Positions 16,283-27,900 of a stretch of 64,000 nucleotides of DNA are shown here, piece after piece. A model generated the notes under the pieces. It ran no database searches, had not been told where the DNA came from, and worked only from the letters and a program-made list of their open reading frames with translations. Position numbers and translations under genes: made by a program. Numbering within the stretch: position 1 is the first letter of the stretch; each line of letters begins with the position of its first letter. Origin of the DNA: Lentihominibacter hominis (lineage in GTDB: Bacteria > Bacillota > Clostridia > Peptostreptococcales > Anaerovoracaceae); contig NZ_JACRTA010000003.1 in assembly GCF_014385065.1 (NCBI RefSeq), forward strand, positions 447,125 to 511,124, given 5' to 3'.

Positions 16283-17617
16283 TCATCCAAGCCTGTAGTG
16301 ATATCTGTTTTTGTATTTTTTAAACATCGCAAATGTAAGCCCCAATGTGGTTATTTCTGCAAATGTGAGCGTCAGGAAAACTCCCGTCATACCAAACAGC
16401 CAGCTTAGAAGCATAACACCTATTATATTCATTATCAAAGCTCTGGACATTGATATAAGAGCTGAAACAGGTCCGTTGCCATATGCAGTGAAAAATCCCG
16501 AAGCAAATATATTGGCTCCGCACAAAAGCAATGCTCCCGATAAGAATCTTACACCTGTGAGAGCTATATCAAACAGCTCGCTTCCCGGTCTTTCAAAAAT
16601 CATAACTATATATTTCCCAAACAGCAGACATCCTACGGCGCTTACTATACATGTCACCAGTATAAACCGTTTTGAGTACTTTATGAATATATTTACTTTG
16701 TCATAATCCTTTGCTCCGTAAAAATAACTTATCAGAGGAGCGACTCCCATCACATATCCTAAATGTATCGAGATAAGCAGATAATGGATATTCAGTACAA
16801 TGCTCATGGCTGCAACGCCTACATTGCCTACTATCTTTATAATGACTATATTGAAGAAAAAAGTTGTTATGCCTGACGACGCCTCACTTACCATTTCAGA
16901 AGATCCGTTTAAGAAGCAGTGCCCTATGAATCTCCAGTCATTTTTCAATTTAACAAACTTAAGCTTGGTATCAGCAAATATGAAGTATGCGCCCCCTACC
17001 AGCATAATGACCACAAAACCGCTTATATTAGCATATGCAGTTCCTTTTATTCCCATATCCATAGGTCCCATAAATATGTAATCAAGGATCAGATGTACAA
17101 CGCCGCCTGAAAGATACAGAAACAATGTAAAGGCCGGCTTTCCGTCTACTCTTATGAAATATTCAAACAGCTGCCCCAAAAATGCTGCAGGAAATCCCCA
17201 CACAAGAATCTGAAGATAGTCGCGGCAATATTCTCCCAATTCATCAGTAGCTCCCAAAAAATTTACGATAGGATCCATAAAAATGATACATATCACCGAA
17301 AACAAAATACCTGAAATAATAGATACTATACATATAAGGGTATATTTTTCATTTGCTCCCTGCTGGTCACCTTCTCCCATCTTTATAGCCACTATTGCAC
17401 TTGATCCTGCTGCCAGCATGACAGCAAATCCCCACATAAGTCCCTGCACCGGATAAGCTATAGAAAGACCTGCCAATGCATCTTCTCCTACTAAATTGAC
17501 TACAAAAATGGAATCCATATTGTAATAAAGACCAATTATAACCATCATCAGTACGGATGGCCATACAAAGTGAATAAACCTTTTAGGTGTAACTTTATCC
17601 GAAAAAATAGCTTCCAT
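16283..17617 (-). CDS. MATE-family multidrug exporter
   Basis: The 444-aa membrane protein has about 12 hydrophobic segments and MATE features such as WPSVLMMVIIGLYYNMDSIFV near the N-terminus and a repeated half. MATE pumps expel cationic compounds using Na+ or H+ gradients. It has a strong AGGAGG site and its own terminator. It is divergent from a MerR-type activator across a 78-bp gap holding a 19-bp-spacer promoter, so induction by a ligand of that regulator is likely. Confidence 0.92.
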   Translation of the reverse strand: MEAIFSDKVTPKRFIHFVWPSVLMMVIIGLYYNMDSIFVVNLVGEDALAGLSIAYPVQGLMWGFAVMLAAGSSAIVAIKMGEGDQQGANEKYTLICIVSIISGILFSVICIIFMDPIVNFLGATDELGEYCRDYLQILVWGFPAAFLGQLFEYFIRVDGKPAFTLFLYLSGGVVHLILDYIFMGPMDMGIKGTAYANISGFVVIMLVGGAYFIFADTKLKFVKLKNDWRFIGHCFLNGSSEMVSEASSGITTFFFNIVIIKIVGNVGVAAMSIVLNIHYLLISIHLGYVMGVAPLISYFYGAKDYDKVNIFIKYSKRFILVTCIVSAVGCLLFGKYIVMIFERPGSELFDIALTGVRFLSGALLLCGANIFASGFFTAYGNGPVSALISMSRALIMNIIGVMLLSWLFGMTGVFLTLTFAEITTLGLTFAMFKKYKNRYHYRLG

Positions 17618-17635
17618 ATATTTACCTCCTGTTTT

Positions 17636-17666
17636 ATAATAAAGTATACTGTAACCATATAGTCAA
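17636..17666 (-). promoter_or_regulatory. MerR-type promoter of the MATE gene (19-bp spacer)
   Basis: On the minus strand TTGACT (17666-17661) and TATTAT (17641-17636) are separated by exactly 19 bp. An imperfect dyad lies in the spacer (ACTATAT and GTATACT, 5 of 7 pairs matching). MerR-family activators twist such over-long spacers to activate transcription, and a MerR gene is divergent here. The match in geometry is strong; the regulation itself is inferred. Confidence 0.75.
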
Positions 17667-17695
17667 CAATATTTTTAATTTTTAGGAGTAATATA

Positions 17696-18550
17696 ATGGG
17701 AAAATTCAGAAAAAAGCCTAAAGGATATTTTACAACAGGAGAATTCGCTAAGCTATGCGGAGTAAAAAAACAAACTCTATTCCATTATGATCAGATCGGA
17801 ATACTTAAACCCGAAATAATAGGAAGCAATGGTTACAGATATTATTCGGTCCTTCAGTTTGATACCTATAATACTATCGCCATGTTAAAAGAACTCGACA
17901 TTCCTCTATCTTATATAAAAGAATATCTGGCCAGAAGAAACCCATCATCTTTTCTGATGCTTCTTAAGGAACATGACACACTCATAGATGAAAAAATTTC
18001 TGAGCTACTTTGGCTCAAAACTTTTATCAGAGGAAAAATCAAAATAACAGAAGAAGGCATACAAGCCCGTCATAGCTATATCCACATAGAATATCGTCCG
18101 CAGGAGCATTATATAATCACCGAATACAGCGGCGGCCCCAATAATATCGACGAATACTCAGCTTATGCCAACCATTTATCCCATTGTCACCAAAACCAAA
18201 TATTCAGTCCTTATGTGACAGGCGGTCTTATTGCTGTAGACGGAGGATATACATCGGAAAACTACCGTTATTCCCATCTTTATACAAAACTTACTCCGGA
18301 AGACATCGGATATTCTTCTGTCAATATAACCACTATTCCTCCAAGAGCTTATGCAGTCATATACAGTACTCTTGGTTTTAATCCTGTATGTTCCATGCTT
18401 CCGAGGCTCATTGACTTTGCCGTAAAAAACAATTACATTCCCGGAAAACATTTTTTTGAAGATATCCTTTTAGACAGTGCTTCACGTTCAAGTCTCGACG
18501 AATATATTGTAAAAGTAGCCCTTCCCATAAGCGAAAAACCTCAGACATAA
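17696..18550 (+). CDS. MerR-family regulator with GyrI-like ligand domain
   Basis: The 284-aa protein has a MerR winged helix ([22 protein letters not shown], then [16 protein letters not shown]), a coiled-coil linker (~85-125) and a ~150-residue effector domain of the GyrI/BmrR kind. BmrR relatives bind cationic drugs and switch on efflux pumps. The divergent neighbour is a MATE exporter behind a 19-bp-spacer promoter, which fits. The start follows AGGAG at 7 bases. Confidence 0.9.
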   Translation: MGKFRKKPKGYFTTGEFAKLCGVKKQTLFHYDQIGILKPEIIGSNGYRYYSVLQFDTYNTIAMLKELDIPLSYIKEYLARRNPSSFLMLLKEHDTLIDEKISELLWLKTFIRGKIKITEEGIQARHSYIHIEYRPQEHYIITEYSGGPNNIDEYSAYANHLSHCHQNQIFSPYVTGGLIAVDGGYTSENYRYSHLYTKLTPEDIGYSSVNITTIPPRAYAVIYSTLGFNPVCSMLPRLIDFAVKNNYIPGKHFFEDILLDSASRSSLDEYIVKVALPISEKPQT

Positions 18551-18612
18551 TTATCTGATACGTCCGGGATCTCAATATATTGATTTCATATCATATATCA
18601 TACATATCTTCT

Positions 18613-19992
18613 TTATTTTATGACCTCATTTTTCCATCTGCTGCCATGATATCTCAGGCAAAAACATATTGAACGTACAGCCCAATCCACAACCATTGCG
18701 ATCCATACTCCCAAAACTCCCAATCCGATATATTTGCCTAACACAATACCAAACATGATCCTGAATATCCACATAGATGCAACACCTACTATCATAGTAA
18801 AAGTCACATCTCCCGCAGCTCTCAGTACATTAGGCACAGTAAATGACAGCGGCCAAATAAATATGGCGGACACGCAGTTAACCATTATCAGCTGTGAAGC
18901 AAGTTCTCCTGTTTCCTGTGACAACCCGTATATTTTTATGATAAAAGGCATAGCTAACATTATAAGAACATTCGTCAACAGCATGGCAGCATATACCCAT
19001 TTCAGCAGTTTTTTCGTGTAAAATCTCACCTGCCCATAATCTCCGGCCCCCACACATATACTTATTACTGATACTACGCCATATCCCATTGCCATACCAG
19101 GAAGAACAGCTATCATTGAAACAGCATTTGAAACAGCGTTAGCTGCTATTGATACAGTCCCCAAACCTGATATCATGCTGAGCAGTATAAGCTTGCCCAG
19201 CTGAAACATACTGTTTTCCACCCCATTGGGAACACCTATCTTTAAAATCTTTTTTATAAATCCCCAGTCAGGCTTTACACCTATACCTCTGCTTATATGT
19301 ACCTGTCTGTTCTGATTTCTCAAAAGCGCGATCATCACAGCAGCAGCTGTGATTCTTGATATCAGTGTAGGTATGGCGACTCCTTCAACACCTCTGTGAA
19401 ATCCGAATATCAATATTGCATTGCCGGTCACATTAATAATATTCATCAGCAAAGATACATTCATAGAAGCTTTTGAATTTCCTACACTTCTGAAAAGAGC
19501 CGCGCCTGAATTATATATGGATATAAAAGGAATAGATGCTACCACTATGATATAATAAGTATTGCAGTATTCAAGAACATCTTTCTCTATATCTCCGAAA
19601 ACGAGAGAGAGGAACTGATCTTTAAAGATATACATTATAACAATTATAGCCAAAGTTAAAATTACCGAAAAAACCATGAGCTGATCTGCCGCTTTGTTAG
19701 CATTGTCTTTTTTCTGCTGCCCAAGAAACTGGCCTACAACTACTGCTCCACCCGTAGCCAAAGCCGTCAGCACAGTAATAACCAATACCATGACGGAATC
19801 CACAAGAGATACAGCCGATACCGCAGCCTCTCCCACACTTGCCACCATCACCGAATCAAGAAGCCCCACCGCAAAAACAAGAAATTGTTCTATAAAAAGA
19901 GGCCACAGAAGCTTCATAAGATACTTGTTCGAAAACATCATTTTAGTTCCATTACTCTGCAAATCTTTTTCATTTTCTTTCTTTTTTATCAT
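18613..19992 (-). CDS. MATE-family exporter
   Basis: This second MATE protein (~459 aa) has about 12 membrane segments, with LLWPLFIEQFLVFAVGLLDSV at the N-terminus and PNVLRAAGDVTFTMIVG in the second half. The frame extends to a GTG at 20028, but that part overlaps the dnaJ-side hairpin region; the ATG at 19992 has only a weak site, so the start is uncertain by ~12 codons. It is convergent with the MerR gene and not in the same operon as the first MATE gene. Substrate unknown. Confidence 0.88.
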   Translation of the reverse strand: MIKKKENEKDLQSNGTKMMFSNKYLMKLLWPLFIEQFLVFAVGLLDSVMVASVGEAAVSAVSLVDSVMVLVITVLTALATGGAVVVGQFLGQQKKDNANKAADQLMVFSVILTLAIIVIMYIFKDQFLSLVFGDIEKDVLEYCNTYYIIVVASIPFISIYNSGAALFRSVGNSKASMNVSLLMNIINVTGNAILIFGFHRGVEGVAIPTLISRITAAAVMIALLRNQNRQVHISRGIGVKPDWGFIKKILKIGVPNGVENSMFQLGKLILLSMISGLGTVSIAANAVSNAVSMIAVLPGMAMGYGVVSVISICVGAGDYGQVRFYTKKLLKWVYAAMLLTNVLIMLAMPFIIKIYGLSQETGELASQLIMVNCVSAIFIWPLSFTVPNVLRAAGDVTFTMIVGVASMWIFRIMFGIVLGKYIGLGVLGVWIAMVVDWAVRSICFCLRYHGSRWKNEVIK

Positions 19993-20032
19993 TTCACACA
20001 CCACAATGCAAACATACTCACTAACCACAAAT

Positions 20033-20061
20033 AGAGTGTAGATCCTGAGGATCTACACTCT
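20033..20061 (-). terminator. Hairpin after dnaJ
   Basis: AGAGTGTAGATCC (20033-20045) and GGATCTACACTCT (20049-20061) form a perfect 13-bp stem with a TGA loop, 17 bp beyond the dnaJ stop. The T-run is poor on the minus strand, but the position fits termination of the hrcA operon. Confidence 0.7.
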
Positions 20062-20077
20062 TTGCTTCTTTACAACT

Positions 20078-21232
20078 TTATGAGAAAAATTCCTTTATTG
20101 AATCCAGAAAACTGCTTTTCTTATGATAACATTCACTTGTCACAGTTTTCCCCATAGATGCAATAGCTTTTTTCTGTTTGGAATTAAGCTTCGTAGGCAC
20201 TTCCAAAGTGACTTTGACGTAAAGATCTCCTTTCTTACTGCTCCTAAGGCTCTTTATCCCCTTTCCTTTGAGTCTGAATACCGTACCGGGCTGTGTTCCG
20301 GCCGGAACCTTATAGGAAACTTTCTCTTCCAGGGTAGGTACTATTATATCATCTCCAAGAGCCGCCTGATCAAAAGTTATAGGTATTTCAAGCCATAAAT
20401 CCTGTCCTCTTCGTTCAAAGAATTTGTGAGGCTTCACATTTATCACTATATACAGATCCCCGTCAGGCCCCCCATTAATCCCGGGCTCGCCCTGACCTTT
20501 AATAGGAATAACCGAATCATTATCCACACCTGCAGGTATGTTCACGGAAATAGTTACATTCTCTTTCACTCTTCCCGTTCCCCCACAGTCTCTGCAAGGC
20601 GTTTCATTTATCTCTCCTGTACCGTTACAGTCAGGACAAGGTGATACGCTTTGGAATGTTCCCAGCGGCGTCCTCTGAGAAGTCCTAACTTCTCCCGTTC
20701 CTCCGCATTTAGGACACTGCTTCTTTGATGTACCCGGCGCCGCTCCGGTGCCGTCACAAGTTTTACATGTTACAAACTTGTTTATGCGGATCTGCTTTTT
20801 TGTACCGAATGCAGCTTCCTCAAAATCTATGGTTATAGCCTTCTGAAGATCACTGCCTTTTCTCGGCCCGTTTCTACGCGAACTGCCTCTGCTACCGCCC
20901 CCGAAACCTCCAAAAGCACCTCCGAACATATCAAAGATATCTTCAAACCCTCCAAAACCTCCGAAGCCTCCAAAACCACTGCCGCCCCCGAAGCCCGAAT
21001 TAGGATCTACACCAGCATGACCGAATCTGTCATACTTTTCTTTCTTTTCGGGATCAGAAAGCACTGCGTATGCTTCATTGATTTCCTTGAATCTCTCCTC
21101 AGCTTCTTTATCACCCTGATTTTTATCGGGATGATATTTCATAGCCATTTTTCTGAAAGCCTTCTTTATCTCATCATCACTGGCCCCCTTTTGTAATCCA
21201 AGGACCTCGTAATAATCTCTCTTATCTGCCAT
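20078..21232 (-). CDS. dnaJ: Chaperone DnaJ (Hsp40)
   Basis: The 384-aa co-chaperone has a J domain ([20 protein letters not shown] with the HPD motif), a Gly/Phe-rich stretch rich in GGFGG, four CxxCxGxG zinc repeats (~145-215) and the substrate-binding C-terminal domain. It stimulates DnaK ATPase and delivers clients. Last gene of hrcA-grpE-dnaK-dnaJ, 94 bp after dnaK. Confidence 0.98.
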   Translation of the reverse strand: MADKRDYYEVLGLQKGASDDEIKKAFRKMAMKYHPDKNQGDKEAEERFKEINEAYAVLSDPEKKEKYDRFGHAGVDPNSGFGGGSGFGGFGGFGGFEDIFDMFGGAFGGFGGGSRGSSRRNGPRKGSDLQKAITIDFEEAAFGTKKQIRINKFVTCKTCDGTGAAPGTSKKQCPKCGGTGEVRTSQRTPLGTFQSVSPCPDCNGTGEINETPCRDCGGTGRVKENVTISVNIPAGVDNDSVIPIKGQGEPGINGGPDGDLYIVINVKPHKFFERRGQDLWLEIPITFDQAALGDDIIVPTLEEKVSYKVPAGTQPGTVFRLKGKGIKSLRSSKKGDLYVKVTLEVPTKLNSKQKKAIASMGKTVTSECYHKKSSFLDSIKEFFS

Positions 21233-21326
21233 TGATACTTCCTCTATATAAACATAACTTCGCTTGCGGCCTTAAAAGACCGCAAGCTGTTATCATAAAT
21301 TATTCAATCCATCTCACCGTTATAGC

Positions 21327-23183
21327 TTATTTATCATCATCTACGACTTCGTAGTCAGCGTCAACCACATTATCATCCTTAGGTGCTGCATTACTATCAG
21401 CCGAAGCACCTGCTCCCCCTGCCATATTAGGATCTGCTCCGGCAGCCTGAGCCTGCTGATACATTTTAGCTGAAAGAGTATGGAATTTTTCCGTAAGTTT
21501 TTCTGTCTTGTCCTTGATATCATCGATATTATTGGCTTCCAATGCTTTTGAGAGTTCATCTTTAGCCGCATTTATATCATTTTTCTCATCATCTGAAAGT
21601 GATCCTTCAAGATCTTTCATATTCTTTTCAGTTTCATATACTAAAGTCTCAGCCTTATTTCTTGCTTCGATCTCTTCTTTCTTTTTCTTATCTTCAGCTG
21701 CATATTGCTCTGCTTCCTTAACTTTAGCCTGAATCTCATCATCTGAAAGTTTTGTGGAGGAAGTAATAGTTATGCTCTGCTCCTTACCTGTTCCCATATC
21801 CTTAGCGCTTACATTTACAATACCGTTTGCATCGATATCAAATGTAACTTCTATCTGAGGTATTCCACGTGGCGCAGGCGGAATTCCTGTAAGCTGGAAT
21901 CGTCCCAGAGTAGCGTTATCGGAAGCCATTTCTCTTTCACCCTGCATTACATGGATGTCTACAGCTGTCTGATTATCAGCCGCAGTTGAGAATATCTGAC
22001 TCTTCTTAGTAGGTATTGTCGTATTTCTTTCTATAAGCTTCGTAGCAACACCGCCTAATGTTTCGATAGACAGTGAAAGCGGCGTTACGTCCAGAAGCAA
22101 TACATCATTTACTTCTCCCGTAAGAACCCCTGCCTGAATAGCAGCTCCTACAGCTACACATTCATCAGGATTAATCCCCTTAAACGGCTCTTTGCCTGTA
22201 ACCTTCTTAACAGCATCCTGTACAGCCGGAATTCTTGTTGAACCGCCTACCAATATTACTTTTGATATGTCACTGTTGCTTACACCTGCATCAGCCATTG
22301 CTTTCTTCATAGGTTCTATGGTTTTATTCACAAGATCTGCCGTAAGCTGATCGAATTTAGCTCTCGTAATATCCATGTTCATATGAAGAGGACCGCTTTC
22401 ATTTACTGTTATGAACGGCAGATTTATATTTGTAGTCTGTGCGCTGGAAAGTTCTTTCTTAGCTTTCTCCGCAGCCTCTTTAAGTCTCTGAAGAGCCATT
22501 TTATCATTTCTCAGATCCACACCGTTTTCTTTAGCGAAACTGTCAGCCATAAAATTCAGCAAAGCTTCATCAAAATCATCGCCACCCAGCTTATTGTTGC
22601 CGTTTGTCGCCAAAACCTCGAAAACTCCGTCACCCAGTTCCAGAATAGATACATCAAATGTTCCGCCGCCCAAGTCATAAACCAAAATCTTATGCTGTGC
22701 CTCATCCTTATCAAGACCATAAGCCAATGATGCTGCAGTAGGCTCGTTGATGATTCTCTTTACATCAAGCCCTGCAATTTTTCCCGCATCTTTCGTCGCC
22801 TGTTTCTGGCTGTCTGTAAAGTACGCCGGCACTGTAATTACCGCTTCCGTTACCTTTTCTCCCAAATAGCTCTCAGCATCAGATTTGAGTTTTCCCAGAA
22901 TCATAGCTGAAATATCCTGCGGAGTATATTTTTTACCGTCGATCTCTACTGTATGATCCGTACCCATATATCTCTTGATAGATGCTATGGTTCTTTCCGG
23001 ATTGGTTATCGCCTGTCTCTTGGCAGTCTCACCTACAAGTCTCTCTCCGTTCTTTGCAAAACCTACTACTGACGGCGTTGTTCTATTTCCCTCAGCATTA
23101 GCTATAACAACCGGTTCTCCCCCTTCAAGAACTGCTACACACGAGTTTGTTGTTCCTAAGTCAATTCCTATTACTTTTCCCAT
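21327..23183 (-). CDS. dnaK: Chaperone DnaK (Hsp70)
   Basis: The 618-aa Hsp70 starts [22 protein letters not shown] and has [21 protein letters not shown] and the substrate-domain motif [16 protein letters not shown], with the C-terminal [15 protein letters not shown] tail. It refolds proteins with DnaJ and GrpE in the cytosol. Third gene of the CIRCE-controlled heat-shock operon; AGGAGG is well placed. Confidence 0.99.
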   Translation of the reverse strand: MGKVIGIDLGTTNSCVAVLEGGEPVVIANAEGNRTTPSVVGFAKNGERLVGETAKRQAITNPERTIASIKRYMGTDHTVEIDGKKYTPQDISAMILGKLKSDAESYLGEKVTEAVITVPAYFTDSQKQATKDAGKIAGLDVKRIINEPTAASLAYGLDKDEAQHKILVYDLGGGTFDVSILELGDGVFEVLATNGNNKLGGDDFDEALLNFMADSFAKENGVDLRNDKMALQRLKEAAEKAKKELSSAQTTNINLPFITVNESGPLHMNMDITRAKFDQLTADLVNKTIEPMKKAMADAGVSNSDISKVILVGGSTRIPAVQDAVKKVTGKEPFKGINPDECVAVGAAIQAGVLTGEVNDVLLLDVTPLSLSIETLGGVATKLIERNTTIPTKKSQIFSTAADNQTAVDIHVMQGEREMASDNATLGRFQLTGIPPAPRGIPQIEVTFDIDANGIVNVSAKDMGTGKEQSITITSSTKLSDDEIQAKVKEAEQYAAEDKKKKEEIEARNKAETLVYETEKNMKDLEGSLSDDEKNDINAAKDELSKALEANNIDDIKDKTEKLTEKFHTLSAKMYQQAQAAGADPNMAGGAGASADSNAAPKDDNVVDADYEVVDDDK

Positions 23184-23218
23184 TCTATTTTCCTCCTAAA
23201 TATATTTATATTCGAAAG

Positions 23219-23788
23219 CTAGCCTACGACTTTTACCATGGACGGCCTTATTACTTTGCCGTTCAAAGTATAGCCTTTCTGCATTACACCGGAAACCTTG
23301 CCGCTTTCGTATTCTTCAGTTTCCTCTGTCATCACGGCATTGTGGAAATTAGGATCAAACTCCTCTCCCAGTGCCGGAATTTCTGCTAAGCCTGCTTTTT
23401 TAAGAACATCGCTCAGCTGTTTAAATATCATTTCCATACCTTCCTTGAAGCCGTCGCCTACTTCTTCATGTTCCAGAGCCCTTTCAAAGTTATCTATGAC
23501 ATCAAGCATTTCAGTAACCAGTTTCTCGTTAGCGTATGAATAAAGATCTGTTTTTTCTTTTTCTACCCGTCTCTTATAATTCTGAAAATCCGCCATAAGT
23601 CTCAGGTATCTTGTATCTCCGTCTTCGGCGTCATCCTTATTGTCCGAAACATCATCTGAATTCTTGGAAGTCTCTTCCTTCTGTTCTTCTTTCTCTGACT
23701 TTCCGTCTTCTCTTCCTTCTTTTTCAGGATCTTCCGAAGTTTCCTCCGTATTTTCTTTTTTTATATCTTCCATATCAACTTTTGTCAT
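23219..23788 (-). CDS. grpE: Nucleotide exchange factor GrpE
   Basis: The 189-aa protein has a highly acidic, Glu/Lys-rich N-terminal ~55 residues, the coiled coil beginning RYLRLMADFQNYKRRVEKEK and the beta-domain ending LNGKVIRPSMVKV. GrpE releases ADP from DnaK. Its ATG, preceded by AAGGAG, overlaps the end of hrcA by 14 bp, so expression is coupled. Confidence 0.97.
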   Translation of the reverse strand: MTKVDMEDIKKENTEETSEDPEKEGREDGKSEKEEQKEETSKNSDDVSDNKDDAEDGDTRYLRLMADFQNYKRRVEKEKTDLYSYANEKLVTEMLDVIDNFERALEHEEVGDGFKEGMEMIFKQLSDVLKKAGLAEIPALGEEFDPNFHNAVMTEETEEYESGKVSGVMQKGYTLNGKVIRPSMVKVVG

Positions 23789-24824
23789 CCTTGTCTCCTT
23801 CCGTGATCATAAACGCTTTGCTTATATTATCTGTAAGATACTCAACAACTGATGTGACTTCTCCGTATCTCATTCTGGTCGGACCTATCACACCTATCTT
23901 TCCTACCATTTTACCATCGACATGATATGTCGCTGTGATCAGACTGCAATCCTGCATTAATTCATTTTGATTCTCATTGCCTATAGTTATTATCACTCCG
24001 TTATCCCTGTTTATCAGAGTTTTAGTGAAGTCTTCCTTCTTGCTGACCATCTCCAGAAACAATTTTGCTTTGTCCAGATCATTATATTCAGGTATAGAAA
24101 ATATATTGGTGAGTCCGTCCATATAAAGATTCACATTAAGCATATCCTCTAAAGTTCTTACGAAATTAGGTACGATATCTTTCTCAAACATAGCCATTGA
24201 CTCCGCATCAGCTTTAAAGGTCTTGATTATATCAAAAGTCAACGCCTCGCTAAGCGTTTTACCTCTGTAATTATACGTCATCATCTTCGCCAGTATCCTT
24301 AGAGTTTCCTCAGAGGCCGGTTTGTTTAAGTGTACCGACGTATTGGATACCTTGCCACTTTCTGACACAAGCATAAGGACAACTGTAGACTCGTCTACCG
24401 GAAGAAGATTTATATATTTCAGTGTATCTTGATCCTTCTTAGGTGTCAGTGCAAAAGCTGTCAGATTGGTTATCTCAGACAGTATGTGAGCCGCTCTTTT
24501 GACTATATTCTCCAGCTCTGTCACATTGCTGTGAAGCTGCATGGCTATTGCATCCTTCTCTTCACTGGTAAGCTCACGCTTACTCATCATCTCGTTTACG
24601 TAAAGCCTGTATGCCTTCTCGGAAGGCACTCTTCCCGAAGATGTATGTGGATGTGTCAGATAACCAAGTTCTTCAAGATCTGACATTTCATTTCTTATAG
24701 TCGCAGGACTTACTCCCAGCTCATAATTTTTTGATATGGTTCTTGATCCTACCGGTTCTGCAGTCCTGATAAAGTCAGCGATGATGGCCTGTAATATCTT
24801 CAATTTTCTTTCGCTTAAATCCAT
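23775..24824 (-). CDS. hrcA: Heat-inducible transcription repressor HrcA
   Basis: HrcA binds CIRCE and represses the chaperone operon until GroEL is titrated. The ~349-aa protein has the N-terminal winged helix (LSERKLKILQAIIADFIRTAEPVGSRTI, LGVSPATIRNEMSDLEELGY) and the family C-terminal GYTH-type domain. The start is the ATG at 24824, six bases after AGGAGG. A longer frame from 24851 would begin inside the CIRCE operator and is rejected. Confidence 0.97.
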   Translation of the reverse strand: MDLSERKLKILQAIIADFIRTAEPVGSRTISKNYELGVSPATIRNEMSDLEELGYLTHPHTSSGRVPSEKAYRLYVNEMMSKRELTSEEKDAIAMQLHSNVTELENIVKRAAHILSEITNLTAFALTPKKDQDTLKYINLLPVDESTVVLMLVSESGKVSNTSVHLNKPASEETLRILAKMMTYNYRGKTLSEALTFDIIKTFKADAESMAMFEKDIVPNFVRTLEDMLNVNLYMDGLTNIFSIPEYNDLDKAKLFLEMVSKKEDFTKTLINRDNGVIITIGNENQNELMQDCSLITATYHVDGKMVGKIGVIGPTRMRYGEVTSVVEYLTDNISKAFMITEGDKDDKS

Positions 24825-24840
24825 CTTAGGCCTCCTGTTG

Positions 24841-24867
24841 TTAGCACTCATTATCTCCGAGTGCTAA
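24841..24867. promoter_or_regulatory. CIRCE element (HrcA operator)
   Basis: TTAGCACTC, nine bases, GAGTGCTAA: an exact consensus CIRCE, 17 bp upstream of the hrcA start. This is the HrcA binding site and makes the operon self-regulated. Confidence 0.98.
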
Positions 24868-24877
24868 TCACAGTTTA

Positions 24878-24906
24878 AATTTACCACCCGTACACAATAA
24901 TGTCAA
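24878..24906 (-). promoter_or_regulatory. Sigma-A promoter of the hrcA operon
   Basis: On the minus strand TTGACA (24906-24901) and TAAATT (24883-24878) are 17 bp apart. CIRCE begins 11 bp downstream of the -10, covering the expected transcription start. Confidence 0.8.
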
Positions 24907-24935
24907 CACTTATTTAAAAAATTTTTTAATAACTT

Positions 24936-27900
24936 TTAAATTTCTACAGATATAAATCTTTTGGAACTGAAAAGATAAAGATATCTTTCTTTTACTTTTT
25001 TTTCAGATGCGGCTTCCAGTGCTTCACTATATATCCTTATCTGGGCTTTATAACGTTTTATCATTTCCTCTTCATGATGTTTGTCAGCAATATAACTGTT
25101 CTTATAATCGATCAGAACCATGCCGTCCTCTTCCTCAAAATAACAATCTATTATTCCCTGCACTATAGCTTCGATTCCATTTATCTCCTTTCTCATTATA
25201 AACTCACGCTCTTTATGCAAAGACTGTGACATCGCAGCTCGTCTTCCTATTTCCGCTTCAAAAAATGCCGCTATATTTTCCTTTCTTATCCGTTTTTTCT
25301 CTTCCTCTGAAATAATTTCATTCCTATACAGTTTTTCTACAGCTTCTGCTATATATGGCAATCCCTCCTCTGCCGCTCTTTTAAAGTCAAGTTTTTCCAT
25401 CACAAGATGCATCAGTGTACCCATTTGCACAGAATCCGTCCCTTTCTCTTTTTCGGAAAAAACAGGTCGCCTAAGCTCTTCTGCCCCATACTGCTTTTTC
25501 TGCTGCTCGATCTCCTGTCTGTTAATTTCCGTAACAGAATACTTTGATTTCACGCCTGCAGTATCCATAAAAGGATAAACAAATGACAGCCTGCTGTCGA
25601 TACGACTTATTAACTCTTCATCTCTCTCTGCCCTGCTCCTGTTAAATACATCTGCCATACGTACCTTCGACCATGTATGTTCCGACTCGTAAAGTTCCTC
25701 GCTGCCGTCCTCATGTATCTTTATAACATCGCCGGCCTCCCTCATCGGTTCGTAGACCATCTCAAGAAATGATTTGCCCCTGCCTATGATTTCTTCCAAC
25801 TTTTCCGGTTCTTTTACAGTCCCTGCAAGAATCAGCTTATCCATAGCCCTCGTCATCGCTACATAAAGAATTCTTATTTCTTCTTCAAACTCTTCTTTTG
25901 CTTTTTTAGCGTCTATAACCCTCTGCAGCAGAGTTTTTCTATGCCATTTTTCCTGAAGATTGACATGAGGCATACCTAAAGCAAAGTCCTTATGCATTAC
26001 AGTAGAATTGCCTGTCCCCCTATACCTTATCTGCCTGCCTGCTCCTGTAAGTATAACTATGGGGAATTCCAGTCCTTTGCTCTTATGAACAGTCATTACT
26101 CTTACAACATTGTCATTTTCACCTAAAGTCTTAGCCTCTCCTACAGACAGATTATTTTTCTTCATGGCTTCTATATATGATATGAATCCAAAAAGGCCAC
26201 TGTGGCTGTTCTGTTCAAATTGTCCCGCCTTTTCCGCCAGAAGCCTCAGATTAGAGATACGCTGTTTCCCCACAGGAAGCCCGCTGCAGTAATCAAAATA
26301 TCCCGTCTCATACATAAGTATCCTTACAAGTTCCTCCAGAGTAATTGTATTTTTCAGTTCTTTCCAAAACTCTATCTGCTTTAGCATTGACTTTATTTTG
26401 GTACGCAGTTTTCTATCGTTTCCGTTTTCTGCAAAAGCTTTCACTGCATCATAAAAACTTCCGTCTTTAAATTCGATTCTTATATATGCCAATTCTTTCA
26501 CATCAAAATCAAACACAGGGCATCTCATTACCGAGATCAAAGGAATGTCCTGCCGTGTATTATCAATCACTCTAAGCAGATTCACAAAAACCTGTATCTC
26601 TACAGTCTCAAAATATCCTCCTGTATTCTCCCCATAAGCAGGAATTCCCTCATTATTAAGAAATCGCTCCAGTGAACTGATTGCCGCTTTGCTCCTTGAA
26701 AGTACCACTATATCTTTATATTCGATATTTCTGATTTCACCTTTTTTAACATCATAGATCTCTCTGCCCAGATTTTCTTTTATAAGTCTGAGAATCAACT
26801 GTTCTTCCGGTTTCAGATCTCCGTATCTGTTCACCTCGGATGCAGACGAAACTATATGACACTCTGTATCGCTTCCGGGATATATGGGATCTATACTGCA
26901 GCTCAATCTGGCATTGTCATCATAATCCTCCATTACTGATTCGAATACTCTGTTTACTGTTTCTGTAATTCTTCGTTTACTTCTAAAATTATTATTGAGA
27001 TCTATTTTTATACTTTCCACCTGCGACGGCTGAGAGTACTCATAATATTTCCTCTTGAAAATTTCCGGCTCTGCCAGCCTGAACTTATATATACTCTGTT
27101 TAACATCTCCCACCATAAACAGATTGTTATTGCCTGCTATCCTTTCTACAATAGATTCCTGAAGCATATTGCTGTCCTGAAATTCATCTATGAATATATA
27201 CTTGAACCTCTCTTTATATTCTGCAGAAACCATATCATCTTTCAATATATCTATGGCATAATGCATAACATCATCAAAATCCACCATGTTCCGATCTGCT
27301 TTTTTCTGTTTGAAAATATTTTCAAACTCTGAGATAAGCCCCATCATATAACAGGTATCTTCATAACCGTTCTTAAGCTCTGTATCATATTCCCTTAAAG
27401 ATCTCTGAAAGTACCTTTTCTTCAAATCGTCCAATATCTTCTTCCCGTTTTTTCGCAAAGAAGCAACGATCTCTTTTACATCCTCATAAATTTCCTTCTG
27501 CTCTTTAGACACTCGCATCTGATTGAACTTGATGTCAGACAGAAATGCACTGAAAACATCAAGCCGCTCAGCAACTAATGTCTTCGCTTCTGCTTTTTCT
27601 ATAACATCAAAAATACGCCCTGCATCTTCAAATGCCTTCCCGCAAAGACCTTCTATTCCCGTTTCATCAAGAACCTCAGCAGCTTTTTCATATAACCTGA
27701 AAGCATCTTGCAATCTTTCTGAAATTTCATCTGATATGAATTCCAAAAGTCCCAGAGCCTCAGCAGGAGATGGAGATTTCAAAAGCTCGGTCTTTTCTTT
27801 TACCCATCTCATATAGTCAGGAATGCTTCTCATTTCATTGTACAGGGAAATTATATTTTTCTTTATTTTATTCTCATTTCTGTCACTGCTGTATTTTTTC

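Noticed and set aside
24825..24851. Longer hrcA start at 24851
   Set aside because: That ATG lies inside the CIRCE operator and has no ribosome binding site; 24824 has AGGAGG six bases upstream.
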